From NCBI GenBank assembly GCA_958510875.1, contig OY294067.1, positions 107,664,921 to 107,728,920 of the forward strand: a stretch of 64,000 nt of DNA, given 5' to 3'. Numbering within the stretch: the first letter of the stretch is position 1; each line of letters begins with the position of its first letter. Of this stretch, positions 54,673 to 64,000 are shown in pieces. A program made the translations under genes and the position numbers. Under the pieces are notes generated by a model, which had not been told where the DNA came from, did not search any database, and was given only the letters and a program-made list of their open reading frames with translations. Origin of the DNA: Endomychus coccineus. Taxonomy: Eukaryota; Arthropoda; Insecta; Coleoptera; Endomychidae.

Positions 54673-54912
54673 TAATACGTGAACTTACTCTTTTTTCACT
54701 GTAACAAACCGTTTCAGAGCAAGTTAATTTTAATGCTGTGAAATTTTATAGGAGTACTTATTAATAACATAGTAGTTTAGCCTAGTAATTCAAGTTACAT
54801 TTGTACCAAAAATATTGCTTGTATTTCGTTTGTGAAATTCGTGTTTCGATGACACACTCTCATATGCCCTTAAAAACACTCGTTTCACACACTTGATACA
54901 AAGATAACTGTT
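54673..54912 (+). repeat. Direct repeat flanking the PLE-A copy, left member
   Basis: Resembles 57655-57905 over about 240 bp with perhaps 20 percent differences. Shared strings include TTTAATGCTGTGAAATT, ATTTCGTTTG and TCATATGCC followed by TTAAAAACAC. Confidence 0.65.
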
Positions 54913-55146
54913 TTGTACAACTGTCATAAAAAGTTGAAATTTTTTCACCTCTATCAAAACGTGAAGGTAGTCTTTTGTTCACCGTGGAAAAAAGCCTATT
55001 TTGCATTTCAGTTACGTCACTTTTTATTGTCAAAAGTGGTTCATTTTTACACTGGGTTTTGAAATAGGTTAATTTTAGCGCTAGTGCTTAATTATATACA
55101 AATTTTCGGGAAGTAGGTCACACTAGGACATATGCTTACTATTTTC

Positions 55147-55188
55147 GTCTATACGTACGTTTCGATCTCGCATTCATCATCAGAAGAC
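55147..55188 (-). ncRNA. Partly degraded hammerhead motif (PLE-A)
   Basis: The minus strand reads GTCTTCTGATGATGAATGCG then AGATCGAAACGTACGTATAG. The CUGAUGA and GAA boxes and stem III are intact. Stem II pairing is mostly lost and the first stem I pair is mismatched. Confidence 0.55.
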
Positions 55189-55639
55189 GTATCAATATAT
55201 AAAACAGGGGTTTTTGAAACACAAAGCGTTTTAAAAACTTTAAACTTTTTTAATGACAAGGCGTCTTTATCGCACCAATTTCAGTTAAAAATGTCCACGT
55301 CGCCGAAACGAATAAAAACATGAGTAATCAAAATTGTAACACTATTGTTTCAACTATTTGAATATGTATCAAGAATTCACTGCTTAGCAATTTTTTTATG
55401 AAATTCGAATTCATTTCAAGCAATGTTTGAATACGACTGAAACCAAAAAATGTAACGCTCAAGTATCCACTTTCGAAAAAGGTGTTAAATATTTATGAGG
55501 TAATAGAAATATGTTGTCAGACCTTATTAGAAATATTGCTATTTCAGCATCCTACCTAAAATATACTTTTAATATTATAAAGACGTGTACAGTAATTTGC
55601 ACGTGTTTTAATTAATTAAATTATTAGTAGAAATCTGAC

Positions 55640-57315
55640 TTAATGGTTGAACATGATCTTTATCTCCGATTCACATAAATCATCTCCAGAATAGATCTTT
55701 TCTAATATTTGGTTTCTTTAGTCGGAATATTAATATTTTTGTAATGGAATTATGGTTGTAATCAAAACATTGTTTAGCGGGGGCTCTGGAATTCTAACTT
55801 TTTGTTTCTAGTACTATACTGATGGTCATGCATTCTTTTTTGCAAAAATGGCTTAGAGATTCCTGTACGATCGCAATCTAAACAATTCAATTTGTAGACT
55901 GTGTTAGTTCATCTTTAGGTGTTGAAGGTTTTAGATTTGAAAAATATTCCCCAACACAGTTAGTAGGTTTATTCGCAACATTTATATCATACTTTTTTAA
56001 ACATTTCTTGATTTTCTCTGAAGTCTCCGGATGTTATATAATTATCTATATTACCGTTTATGTTATTTATATGTGACGTTCCATTATTGATTCTGTTTAA
56101 AGATGGGGTTGAGGAATGTTTTTGGGTAGCCATTCATTTCCATTGTATTTCGAACAATTTTCAAATTTTTGGGGCGGTCCTCTGGTTGGGACAATTTAAC
56201 AGCGCCATCTGTAAGGCTGTTTATGGAACTTATTTTGAAATTTGTTGGGGCAACTGAATTAAAGTGAAGATATTGTTGAGACCAAACTTCTTTAGTAATC
56301 CACGAAGTTTTTATTTTTCCATCTGAATCATGCCTAATGTTCATATCTAGGAAACTCATGTTTTCGTTCACTTCTATTTCACAAGTAAATTGAAGTTTAC
56401 AGTGTAAATTTTTTAATTCATTATCACTTACTGAATTTTATCATTGGGAACACACATCAGGCAGTCATCTACATACCGTTTAAAGAATACAGGTTGAAAA
56501 TCTAATGAAGTTAATACAGATTCTTCTATGCATTCCTAGGTTAGCAATAGTAGCTGAAATAGGAGATCCCATTGCTGTGCCGAATATTTGTCCAACATAT
56601 TTCTCACCATAATGAAAATAAGTGCATTCTAAACAAAACTTTACTCCATTTATGAATTCAAATTGATCTAAAGGTGTGTGATTTTCAATATCTCCGCCCA
56701 ACGTTTTTTGATGCTACTCAATGCCAAAACGACTGGTATATTTGTGAATGAAGAAACAACGTCCAATGAAATTAATAGATGATCTGCGGGTACGGATTGA
56801 TTTTTCATGAACTCATCAAGATACCATAATTCCTTCACATAAAATTCATTTTTTCCTATCATATTGTTGATAGATTTTGATAAAAATTTTGATAAATTGT
56901 AGGTAGACGCTCCAATATTGATTACAATGGGTCTCAAATATATAACCCTTCGGTGCAGTTGCGGAAGCCCATAGATTTAAGCTGCTTGCTTCTTATGGTA
57001 AATTGATTTATTTTTCAAATCAATGGGGATTATCATATTTTTGTACCATTTATTTATTAATTTATTCATGTAATTTTGTACTGATAATGTAAGGTCAGAT
57101 TTCAATATTTTATAAGTTGTTTCATAATTTAATAGATTTCATCTCTATGCATTATGGCGGTTTTATTACCTTTATCCGCGTTCAAAACTAATATTTGAGT
57201 GTTAGCATCTAAGAACTCTTTTGTCTCTTTTATGTGATAGTTAAAACAGTGCTGGAATGGATTTAGTAACCTAAACACATATTTCGACAGATCCAATTTA
57301 TTTTTAGTGAGAGAA
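55640..57315 (-). pseudogene. PLE-A reverse transcriptase and GIY-YIG pseudogene
   Basis: Rightmost to leftmost: ILVLNADKGNKTAIMHRDE (about 57190), GLPQLHR then LRPIVINIGASTYNLSKFLS (56937 on), LLISLDVVSSFTNIPV (motif A Asp, about 56790), GTAMGSPISATIANL (motif B, about 56590). Then FKRYVDDCLMCVPNDKIQ (catalytic YVDD, about 56490-56450), FLDMNIRHDSDGKIKTSW (56360-56300), and finally VYKLNCLDCD, GISKPFLQKRMHDH (GIY-YIG, about 55900-55810). The catalytic residues are visible, but stops and frame changes (for example near 56690 and 56070) break the frame. Confidence 0.85.
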
Positions 57316-57654
57316 CAACATTTTTATTATGAAATGATGATTATAATAAATATTAAACGTGAAACATTTTTATTGAGAAATTACTTCTGATTTGTTATAA
57401 ATGTTAAACGTACAGTTTTAAAAAAAAATGTATTGCCACGAAATACTGCTGCGTTTTGTCAATTAGAATTATTAGATGATACCCGAGATGATTTACATTG
57501 TTCATAACCTGAGCCACGTAATAATTCATTGTTAGACTTACGATGTTCTGAATTCCTAAAAATGTTGTAGAAAACACGATACAAAAGGCTGGTTTTTTGC
57601 ACATATAGTGCAGAAAACACGCTCATCTTGCAACTAGTTGTACAAATAGCTATT

Positions 57655-57905
57655 TTACACATCGAGAAAAGTATTCTTCCACTGCAACAAACGATTTCTA
57701 TAGTAACGACAGAGCAAATTAAGTTTAATGCTGTGAAATTGTATAGTGTATTTATTTATAACATAGCAGTCCATTAATTCAAAGTAACAGTTGTACAAAA
57801 ATGTCGTTTGCATTTCGTTTGCGAAATGTTTTAATGACACATTCTAGTGAATTTTTGGACACTGTCATATGCCATTAAAAACACACGCTCTTAATACATG
57901 AATAA
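57655..57905 (+). repeat. Direct repeat flanking the PLE-A copy, right member
   Basis: Diverged copy of 54673-54912 in the same orientation. Neither copy codes for a recognised protein. Confidence 0.65.
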
Positions 57906-58059
57906 CTATTATCTACACCCATGATAAACGAACAATTTTCAGAACTCGCCAACCCAATTATTAGTTTCAATGTTCTGTTTTTCCCAATCAACTGTGACAA
58001 ATTTTGAATTATAATTACCGTTTGCTTTCAATTTGTTCAATATACGTGTGATAACAATA

Positions 58060-60470
58060 TATGAAAGTACGATTGCCCAATTCGTGCTACTAGTCCAAGA
58101 AATAGACAGAAGTGCGTGCAGAAATTAATAGGTGGAAAAAAAAATATGAGCGTATAGGAAATTGAATTTAAAGGTGAGCTTCTGTTTCATGCAACTCGAT
58201 TCGAAATGGCGAACATAACCTAAAAAATTGGGAAAGTTGCAAGAAGCGGTTTTTCTCAAATAAGCAAAAAACTACAGCTTGGATCGAGAAAAGTTAGATG
58301 ATAAAGTTGTAGGTATCAGATAGATCTATCGATTTGTTTACATGATAATTATCGATATCTTCCATACTTTTCGAGTTATATTGAAAAAACCGTTAAAAGT
58401 CGGGTATCAAGAAGTCGTTAACTATTACGTTTTCATACTTGTTATTTGCTGTACTTATAGCCCATGGCAAGATTAAAAAGAAATTTTTTCCTTAATTTAA
58501 AATATTAATAATTTTTTGAAATACGAGTATTTCGATTTTTCATAAATTGGCTAGATCTTCTCAGCGGATCGTCCTAGAGTATCGATTATGGGCTTTTTTC
58601 TTCTTGTTGTGCTATATATAATGTTATTAAAGAAATATAGCGATTTTTTGAATTTTAAGGATAACAAAATTGTTGTTGTGATGTTTTCTTGAGATTAGTT
58701 TCACAATTTTCACTATAGGGGAATGTCTCTAACGGAAATCGATTTCTGAAATTTTTTAACGACTTACCAAAAAAAATTTTTCATCTACGACCTTCTGAAC
58801 CAGAGATAATTTCATTTTATTTCAAAAAAATCTGTAAGACGCAATTAACATTTGACACAAGTGTACGTTATGGATGTTGATTTTAAATAGCTACATTTTC
58901 AATAAAAAAATACTAAGATATGTTTTATTGATTTATAGTATTAGAAATTGAGTAACAAAGTGAAGCGTACGCGGCTGCCGGAGCGTGCGGCGGAGTAGGG
59001 GAAACTGATTTCTTGAGTTGGAAGTGGCTTGTGCTTGCAAAATCTTCAATATCTCGGCTTTTGGATCACGCACAAAAATTATAAATAGCTTATGATAATT
59101 TTGTGAATAAGTGAAATTTCAAACTTATCTCAATATGTTGCATTTATTCAATTTTGTATCATGAAAAATTATTTACTTAAATAATTAAATAATTGTTAAA
59201 GATCCGCAAGCATAACGTCAGTATGATCCACTAAGCAAAACATTTGAGGTATTACAAGGAAAATACTGTTTTGATGATAAATGATAATTCAAATGACTTA
59301 AAAGTAAAACAAATTAGAAATGTAAAAAGAATATTTTCGAGTCTATTTTGCTTCTAAGGCGACAATAAATACGATGTTCGTGTTTATCTCGTCGAGCTAC
59401 CCCAGATTGAGTACAAAAAGATTGTAAGTGATCCAGAAGCCGAGATATTGAATATTTAGCAAGCACAAGCCACTTTGAACGGACGAAATCAGTTTCACCC
59501 ATTCCGCCGCGCGCTCCGGCATCCGCGTACAGTTCATTTTGTTACTCTATTTCTAATACTCTAAGTCAATAAAACATATCCTAGTATTTTTTTATTGAAG
59601 ATGTAGGTATTCAACATTAACATCTATAACGTACACTTCTGTAAAATGTTTATTGCGTCTTACAGATTTTTTTGAAATAAAAAAATTATCTCTGGTCCAG
59701 ATGAAATATTTTTTCTTGATAATTCGTGAAAAAATGTCAGGAATCGATTTCCGTTGAAGACATTTCCCTAAAATAAAAATTGTAAAACTTATCTAGAAAA
59801 AACATGTTCGAAAAAGGTGCAATTTTTCAAAGCCATTTTTTTCCTTAAAATTCGGAATAATCGCTATATTTCTTCAATAACATTATAACACAACTCTTCA
59901 AGGAAGGAGTAACTCAAAATCGTTACTCTAGCATCATCAGCCGAGAAGATCTAGCCAATTTCTGAGAGCGCCTTTTTTCCGAAAAATCGATATTTCTCGA
60001 AAAATTATCAATATTTTAAATTTAAAAAAAAACCGCTCCTTGAACTTACTATGTACTATACGTACAGCAAATAGCAAATATGGAGACGTGATAGTTAACG
60101 ATTTCTCGATACCCCGATTTTTAACAATATTTTCAATATAACTCGAAAAGTATGAAAGATATCGATAATTATGAAGCAAATTTATAGACGTATTTGATAC
60201 CTACAATTTTGTTATTCATTTTTTTTCCGATCCGAGATATAGTTTTTTACTTATTTGAGAAAAACCGCTTTTTACAACATTGCCAATTTTTTAGGTTATA
60301 TTCGCCATTTCGGATCGAGTTGCATGAAACAGAAACTCACTTTCAAATTCAATTTCCTATACGCTCATATTTTTTTTCCCGGTATTAATTTCTGCAAATT
60401 TAAGATTAGGCCGTTGTCTATTGCTTGGACTATGCGCACTCGTGCAAATTTCGTATCGCATGGGTTTCCA
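58060..60470. repeat. Large foldback, 2.4 kb, with about 1-kb arms
   Basis: Left arm about 58060-59080, right arm about 59425-60470, loop about 59080-59425. Matching blocks include CCTATACGCTCATATTTTTTT, ATTTGAGAAAAACCGCTTTT and CTCCGGCAGCCGCGTACG-like sequence near the inner ends (58960-58990 and 59505-59530). The arms are diverged. No transposase is recognisable. The outer boundaries fade gradually. Confidence 0.72.
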
Positions 60471-60578
60471 TATCACTCACATTATAGAATAGTATTTTGA
60501 CTATTGTCTCTAGAACTAACGTGTCAGCTTCAAAACAATATAACAAGTATGAGTAAACATAGGTGTTCTTGAGTTATA

Positions 60579-61983
60579 TATAGGGTGTTTTAGAAAGATG
60601 TTGCCAAACTTGAGGAGGTTGCGTAGGACAATGCGGTAGCCAATTTATGCACATAAACCCCCAGTTTTAAATAAGCCGTTCCGGCCTTGTAGAAAGTTTT
60701 GTCCAAAAAGGTAATGTTATCTTGTTGACACCAAAAAACTTCGATATTTAAGTAATTTTCATTGAAAATGAAGCAAAAATTTATGAAAATGGTTCAATAT
60801 GGCGAACCCCAACCTGGTTACATAAATTTCTCCTTCGAAGCATGGAATCGCGCACCCGGTGTAACGTGCGCAGTAACATCTTGTGCAGAAACGTAATCTT
60901 ATCTCGTTGACACCAAAAAACCTCGATGTTTAATTAATTTTTATCCAAAATAACGCAAAAAATAGTTTCTCTCTTTTGATAAGTGTTTACCAACTGCATG
61001 TCCTCCACGCTCCTAAGAAAGATGTTAGTAAGACTTGATGTTATTCATGATCGCATATAATTTGAGTGTTTCACATTAGTTTTGTTTGCGACGAAACTTT
61101 GCTTCTAAACTGTTGAATGACAGTCAATCCATCGTCGGTTAAGAGGAACATGCACCCTTAAACGAGCTGGAGGAAGCGTGCATTCACAAACTCCACGGAC
61201 AGTGGTCTTTAAGGAAGAAATTTTGACTAGAATTGAAGAATAACGTACCATCAGCACGTGTGAAATAGCTCATCGAATGAATGCTGCCCATTCGAAAGTG
61301 TGGTGGGTACTTCAAGAGTTATTGCAACAATTACCGCAATCAATAAGGGCAAGCAGGACTATCAGCAACGGGTCGAATTTTGGTTTTGTAACCTATTACA
61401 GAACAACCAGACTTGGGTCCACTAAGTTTATTTACCGATGAAGCTCGTTTTTGCCAAAAACAAATGCTATAGTCCCAACAGCCACATATGGGATGATGAA
61501 AATCCTCACCCCACATGGATTAGAGCAAATCAGAACCAATTCACTATTGACATAAATTTTTTTTGCCAGGCATGATTCCTGAGCAAATGAAAATGTAATC
61601 GTTGCAGTGGAGATACAGGAGAAAATGGGGTTCCAAACGGAGGACCAAGCCATTGGCCAGAGCAAAGTCCCGATTTAACCCCTTTGGATTTTTCCTCTGA
61701 GGTTACACCAAGTCCATGATCTATGGAACCCCTCTTGCTATCCAAGAGGAAATCTTAGGGTAAGTGGCAGCAAGATCCGCACATGTTACTGCGGGTGCGC
61801 GATTACATGCATCGACGGATAAATCTATGTTACCAGGATGGGGGTTACCATTTGAACCATTATTATAAATTTATTATTTCTAGTTTATTTTGAATAAAAA
61901 TTACTGAGATATCGAAGTCTTTTGGTGTTAACGAGATAACATTACGTGTTTCCAGCAAACTTACTCCAAGCCAACACTGTATA
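60579..61983 (+). mobile_element. Mariner-like element relic
   Basis: Starts TATAGGGTGTTTTAG and ends AACACTGTATA. Inverted blocks contain TTGACACCAAAAAACTTCGA (60725) against TCGAAGTCTTTTGGTGTTAA (61912). A second copy of the left block lies at about 60893. The terminal motif resembles the long-TIR elements, but ends and coding region are badly eroded. Confidence 0.62.
61250..61865 (+). pseudogene. Mariner-like transposase remnant
   Basis: Broken plus-strand blocks: LFTDEARFCQK (first Asp, about 61430), SHIWDDENPHPTWIRANQNQ (about 61480-61540), PSHWPEQSPDLTPLDFF (third Asp, about 61647-61697), and a C-terminal MHRRINLCYQDGGYHLNHYY (about 61808-61866). The HDG block is missing. Inactive. Confidence 0.72.
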
Positions 61984-62689
61984 GGCGAAATATGATAAAA
62001 CCAACAATGGAGATGCAGCTAGAATATTGAGAAATACAAGAACGGAATTAAATACTTGGAATTTGGTAGTTGGTATAATTATAATGTGAGGATATGAGAA
62101 ATTGGTACAGGCAAGCGGATCACGGGGAAAATATTATGTTATGAAGACATCCAAAAACTTGCTGTGATACAAATTTAATTATTTCTATGGTTAGGCGTTT
62201 ACGTAACTTAAAATCATTTCAAACTTTCTAAAGTTGGAGAATAGAATTCAAATTTACACAAAGTAGTATTCTAATTATTGGTGACAATTATTTCAACAAA
62301 CTGTGGCATCCTCAAAGCTTGGAGTTATCAACTAGACGTGATGTGCTCAAGTACTTTTTGAAATAAATTCATGATTTTTATATTTGTTTTTGTGAAAAAT
62401 ACCTACGGCATAGTTATGTCGTACGTGTGCCAAGTTGTCTAGTTAGATTCCACTGATATGAATTTTTAATTTTCATAATTATTTTTTAAAAAGACTACTA
62501 AATATGCCATCCCATCCGGAACACTGCTTGAGATGGCATAGTATGCCAACTCTCTCTCATCAATAGCAAGGTATAAATAAAAATATATTTCTACGAAAGC
62601 AATTCAAGTAAGGTTATACGAAATTTTAATAAACGGAAATTAAAATATAAGAATATAAAAAAGGATTATTTGGATAATTCACATATTAC
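61984..62689. other. No recognisable feature
   Basis: AT-rich. GCCATCCCATCCGG and its partial complement TGAGATGGC lie near 62511-62540 but no element could be bounded. Confidence 0.35.
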
Positions 62690-64000
62690 TGTTTGATACC
62701 ATTCCCAACATCTGCGCATTCAAAATGCGCCCAATTTTTACACGAAATACAACAAATCCATCTATTTCCAACCTTAGATTATGAGAGAAGCTCATTGTGA
62801 AATATGCAGGCTGTTTCATATTCATTAGCTTCAGCCTTCAATTCGTCCAGCGGCCATGCATTGAGCTTGTTTTTTGCAAGAGCTGACGGGGATTTTCTTT
62901 TAATCGTCTGAATTTGAAATTCTTCTTTACTTCAATAATATGTTATGCCAAATTTGATTTCACCTTTTTTGCATCTCTATTGAGATGCAGCATTTTCAGC
63001 GAATTTAAGTTTCAACAATTCAATTTCAGTCGTCCGTACTTTCCTGGAGTACTTTTTCTTCTTTTGTTATCATTCAGAGCAGCCTTCAATAGTGGTATAA
63101 TATCCGATGAAGTTATGAACAAATTCTGAATAATAGTTTTTGTTGAACCGTTTGTTTGAAGAGCTCGAATATTAGACCGTCTAATATTCGAGCTTTTTCA
63201 TGATCAATCTGTTTATTTGAACACTTTTCCTTACCGTCAGCAGTAGGCTTTCCGATATTGGGCAAAACATCACGATTGGTTGTATCCGCCGCAATATACA
63301 TACAGTCCGGAAAAATACTGGCATTGAAAGGACATATACCAGTTTTCATGAATTCACTTCCTGCAATTTTCATGGATGATCTCCCCAACTTGATAATGGG
63401 TAATAACTCTTTTGATTCTTTAACCACTTGCTGAACTCTTGTTTATAGTGAGACTTGAGCGAAAAATGAAACATCTAAAGGTGGTACCCTATGGGTACAA
63501 TGAGGCGGAAAACAAAATAAAATAATGCCGTTATTTTTTACATAAACTGGAACTCCGAAGGTTGTGCGACTGGAATGGCAATCTAATATTAGGAGCACTT
63601 TTTCCTTGTTAGATGGTTCCACAGATTTGACGATGAAGTTCAACCATTTCAAAAATATCTCGGAATTTGTCCATCCATTCTCTTGAGCAAATCCAATTGA
63701 TCGTGCTGGTTCACTATCAATCAAATCATTCTTCATGTGTTTTCGTGAAAAAATCAAGCATGGAGACTAGTACGAACCAGAAGCAATCATAGAACAAAGT
63801 ACTGTAAAATGCTTTCCTCACTAAGCACTGCTCAATACTACCACTTGTTTTTTCCTTTTGCGGCATACATTTTGCAATTTTCCGATGGAACAGTAGAAAG
63901 TCCACTTTCATCCATGTTCCAAATATCAGTTGGGTTAAAATTGACTTCTTTTAAGCCTTGTTCCAAAAGCTTGAAATATTTGTCGATTTGTGGTTTATTA
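62690..64000 (-). pseudogene. Pogo/Tigger-like (jerky-type) transposase pseudogene, runs off the window
   Basis: Reading leftward from 64000: DIWNMDESGLSTVPSENCKM (first Asp, about 63930-63870), a frameshift and stop near 63835, then FSRKHMKNDLIDSEPARSIG and FLKWLNFIVK. KVLLILDCHSSRTTFGVPVY (second Asp, about 63600-63560) and CFPPHCTHRVPPLDVSFFAQ (third Asp, about 63500) follow, with 35 residues between them. Then EFMKTGICPFNASIFPDC. Downstream in another frame is WICCISCKNWAHFECADVGN (about 62770-62720), a PHD-like zinc finger found at the C-terminus of some pogo-type transposases. The N-terminal DNA-binding part lies beyond the window. Confidence 0.8.

Larger units (their letters stand above)
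55085..57315 (-). mobile_element. PLE-A element, single orientation, 5'-truncated
   Basis: Reads leftward from RT N-terminal sequence near 57315 to the hammerhead-bearing tail at 55085-55200. All RT landmarks can be traced, followed by linker, GIY-YIG and tail. It lacks the inverted partial copy seen at 43028-45255. Flanked by diverged direct repeats (54673-54912, 57655-57905). Confidence 0.82.

Noticed and set aside
1..64000. tRNA, rRNA or bacterial-type operons
   Set aside because: No cloverleaf with conserved tRNA boxes, no rRNA core sequence and no clustered co-directional long ORFs were seen on reading both strands.

Overview
The window is AT-rich intergenic or intronic DNA from an arthropod, most likely an insect. 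The case rests on the mobile-element fauna (Tc1/mariner with a DD..D triad, hAT, MULE, pogo, a Jockey-like LINE and several Penelope-like retroelements), short exons with GT-AG borders, and the absence of operons, ribosome-binding sites or long continuous genes. The exact insect group cannot be fixed from the sequence alone. Only one long intact reading frame was found, a mariner-type transposase at 1543-2622. Almost everything else recognisable is a broken copy of a transposon.

Layout. 1-5860: a short hairpin MITE, an intact mariner-like element with 467-bp terminal inverted repeats, and a 1.1-kb foldback. 6996-15630: two hAT elements with perfect 8-bp target duplications (one nested in a pogo-type MITE), a small MULE with a 9-bp target duplication, and a decayed MULE transposase. 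15755-15845 is a probable ankyrin-repeat exon. 16240-18300: Penelope-like (PLE) fragments with hammerhead-type motifs. 18304-21907: a dead Tc1 element carrying a 2.2-kb foldback. 22160-23090: a third PLE lineage. 23492-25087: another foldback. 25675-30565: a composite PLE, broken by a 1.2-kb palindromic PLE-tail insertion (12-bp target duplication, intact 42-nt hammerhead) and by a LINE. 30867-40691: sparse candidate exons, a LINE RNase H scrap and a Tc1 relic. 43028-45255: PLE with an inverted partial copy. 45300-46120: an unidentified decayed coding block. 47859-50665: an unclassified TIR element, a tandem repeat and a PLE scrap. 51183-53514: a second long-TIR mariner copy (dead) and a hairpin MITE. 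55085-57315: a PLE with recognisable reverse transcriptase. 58060-60470: a large foldback. 60579-61983: a mariner relic. 62690-64000: a pogo-like pseudogene running off the end.

Host genes. Three small plus-strand exons (25452-25525, 33521-33628, 40651-40691) have matching splice phases and could belong to one transcript. Minus-strand candidate exons (15755-15845, 25256-25309, 30867-31088, 33814-33917) interleave with them, implying overlapping or nested genes on opposite strands. None of the products could be named except for the ankyrin motif.

The most interesting signal is the set of PLE-associated minimal type I hammerhead ribozyme motifs in three sequence lineages, one of them fully intact by inspection and lying in a mobilised palindrome.
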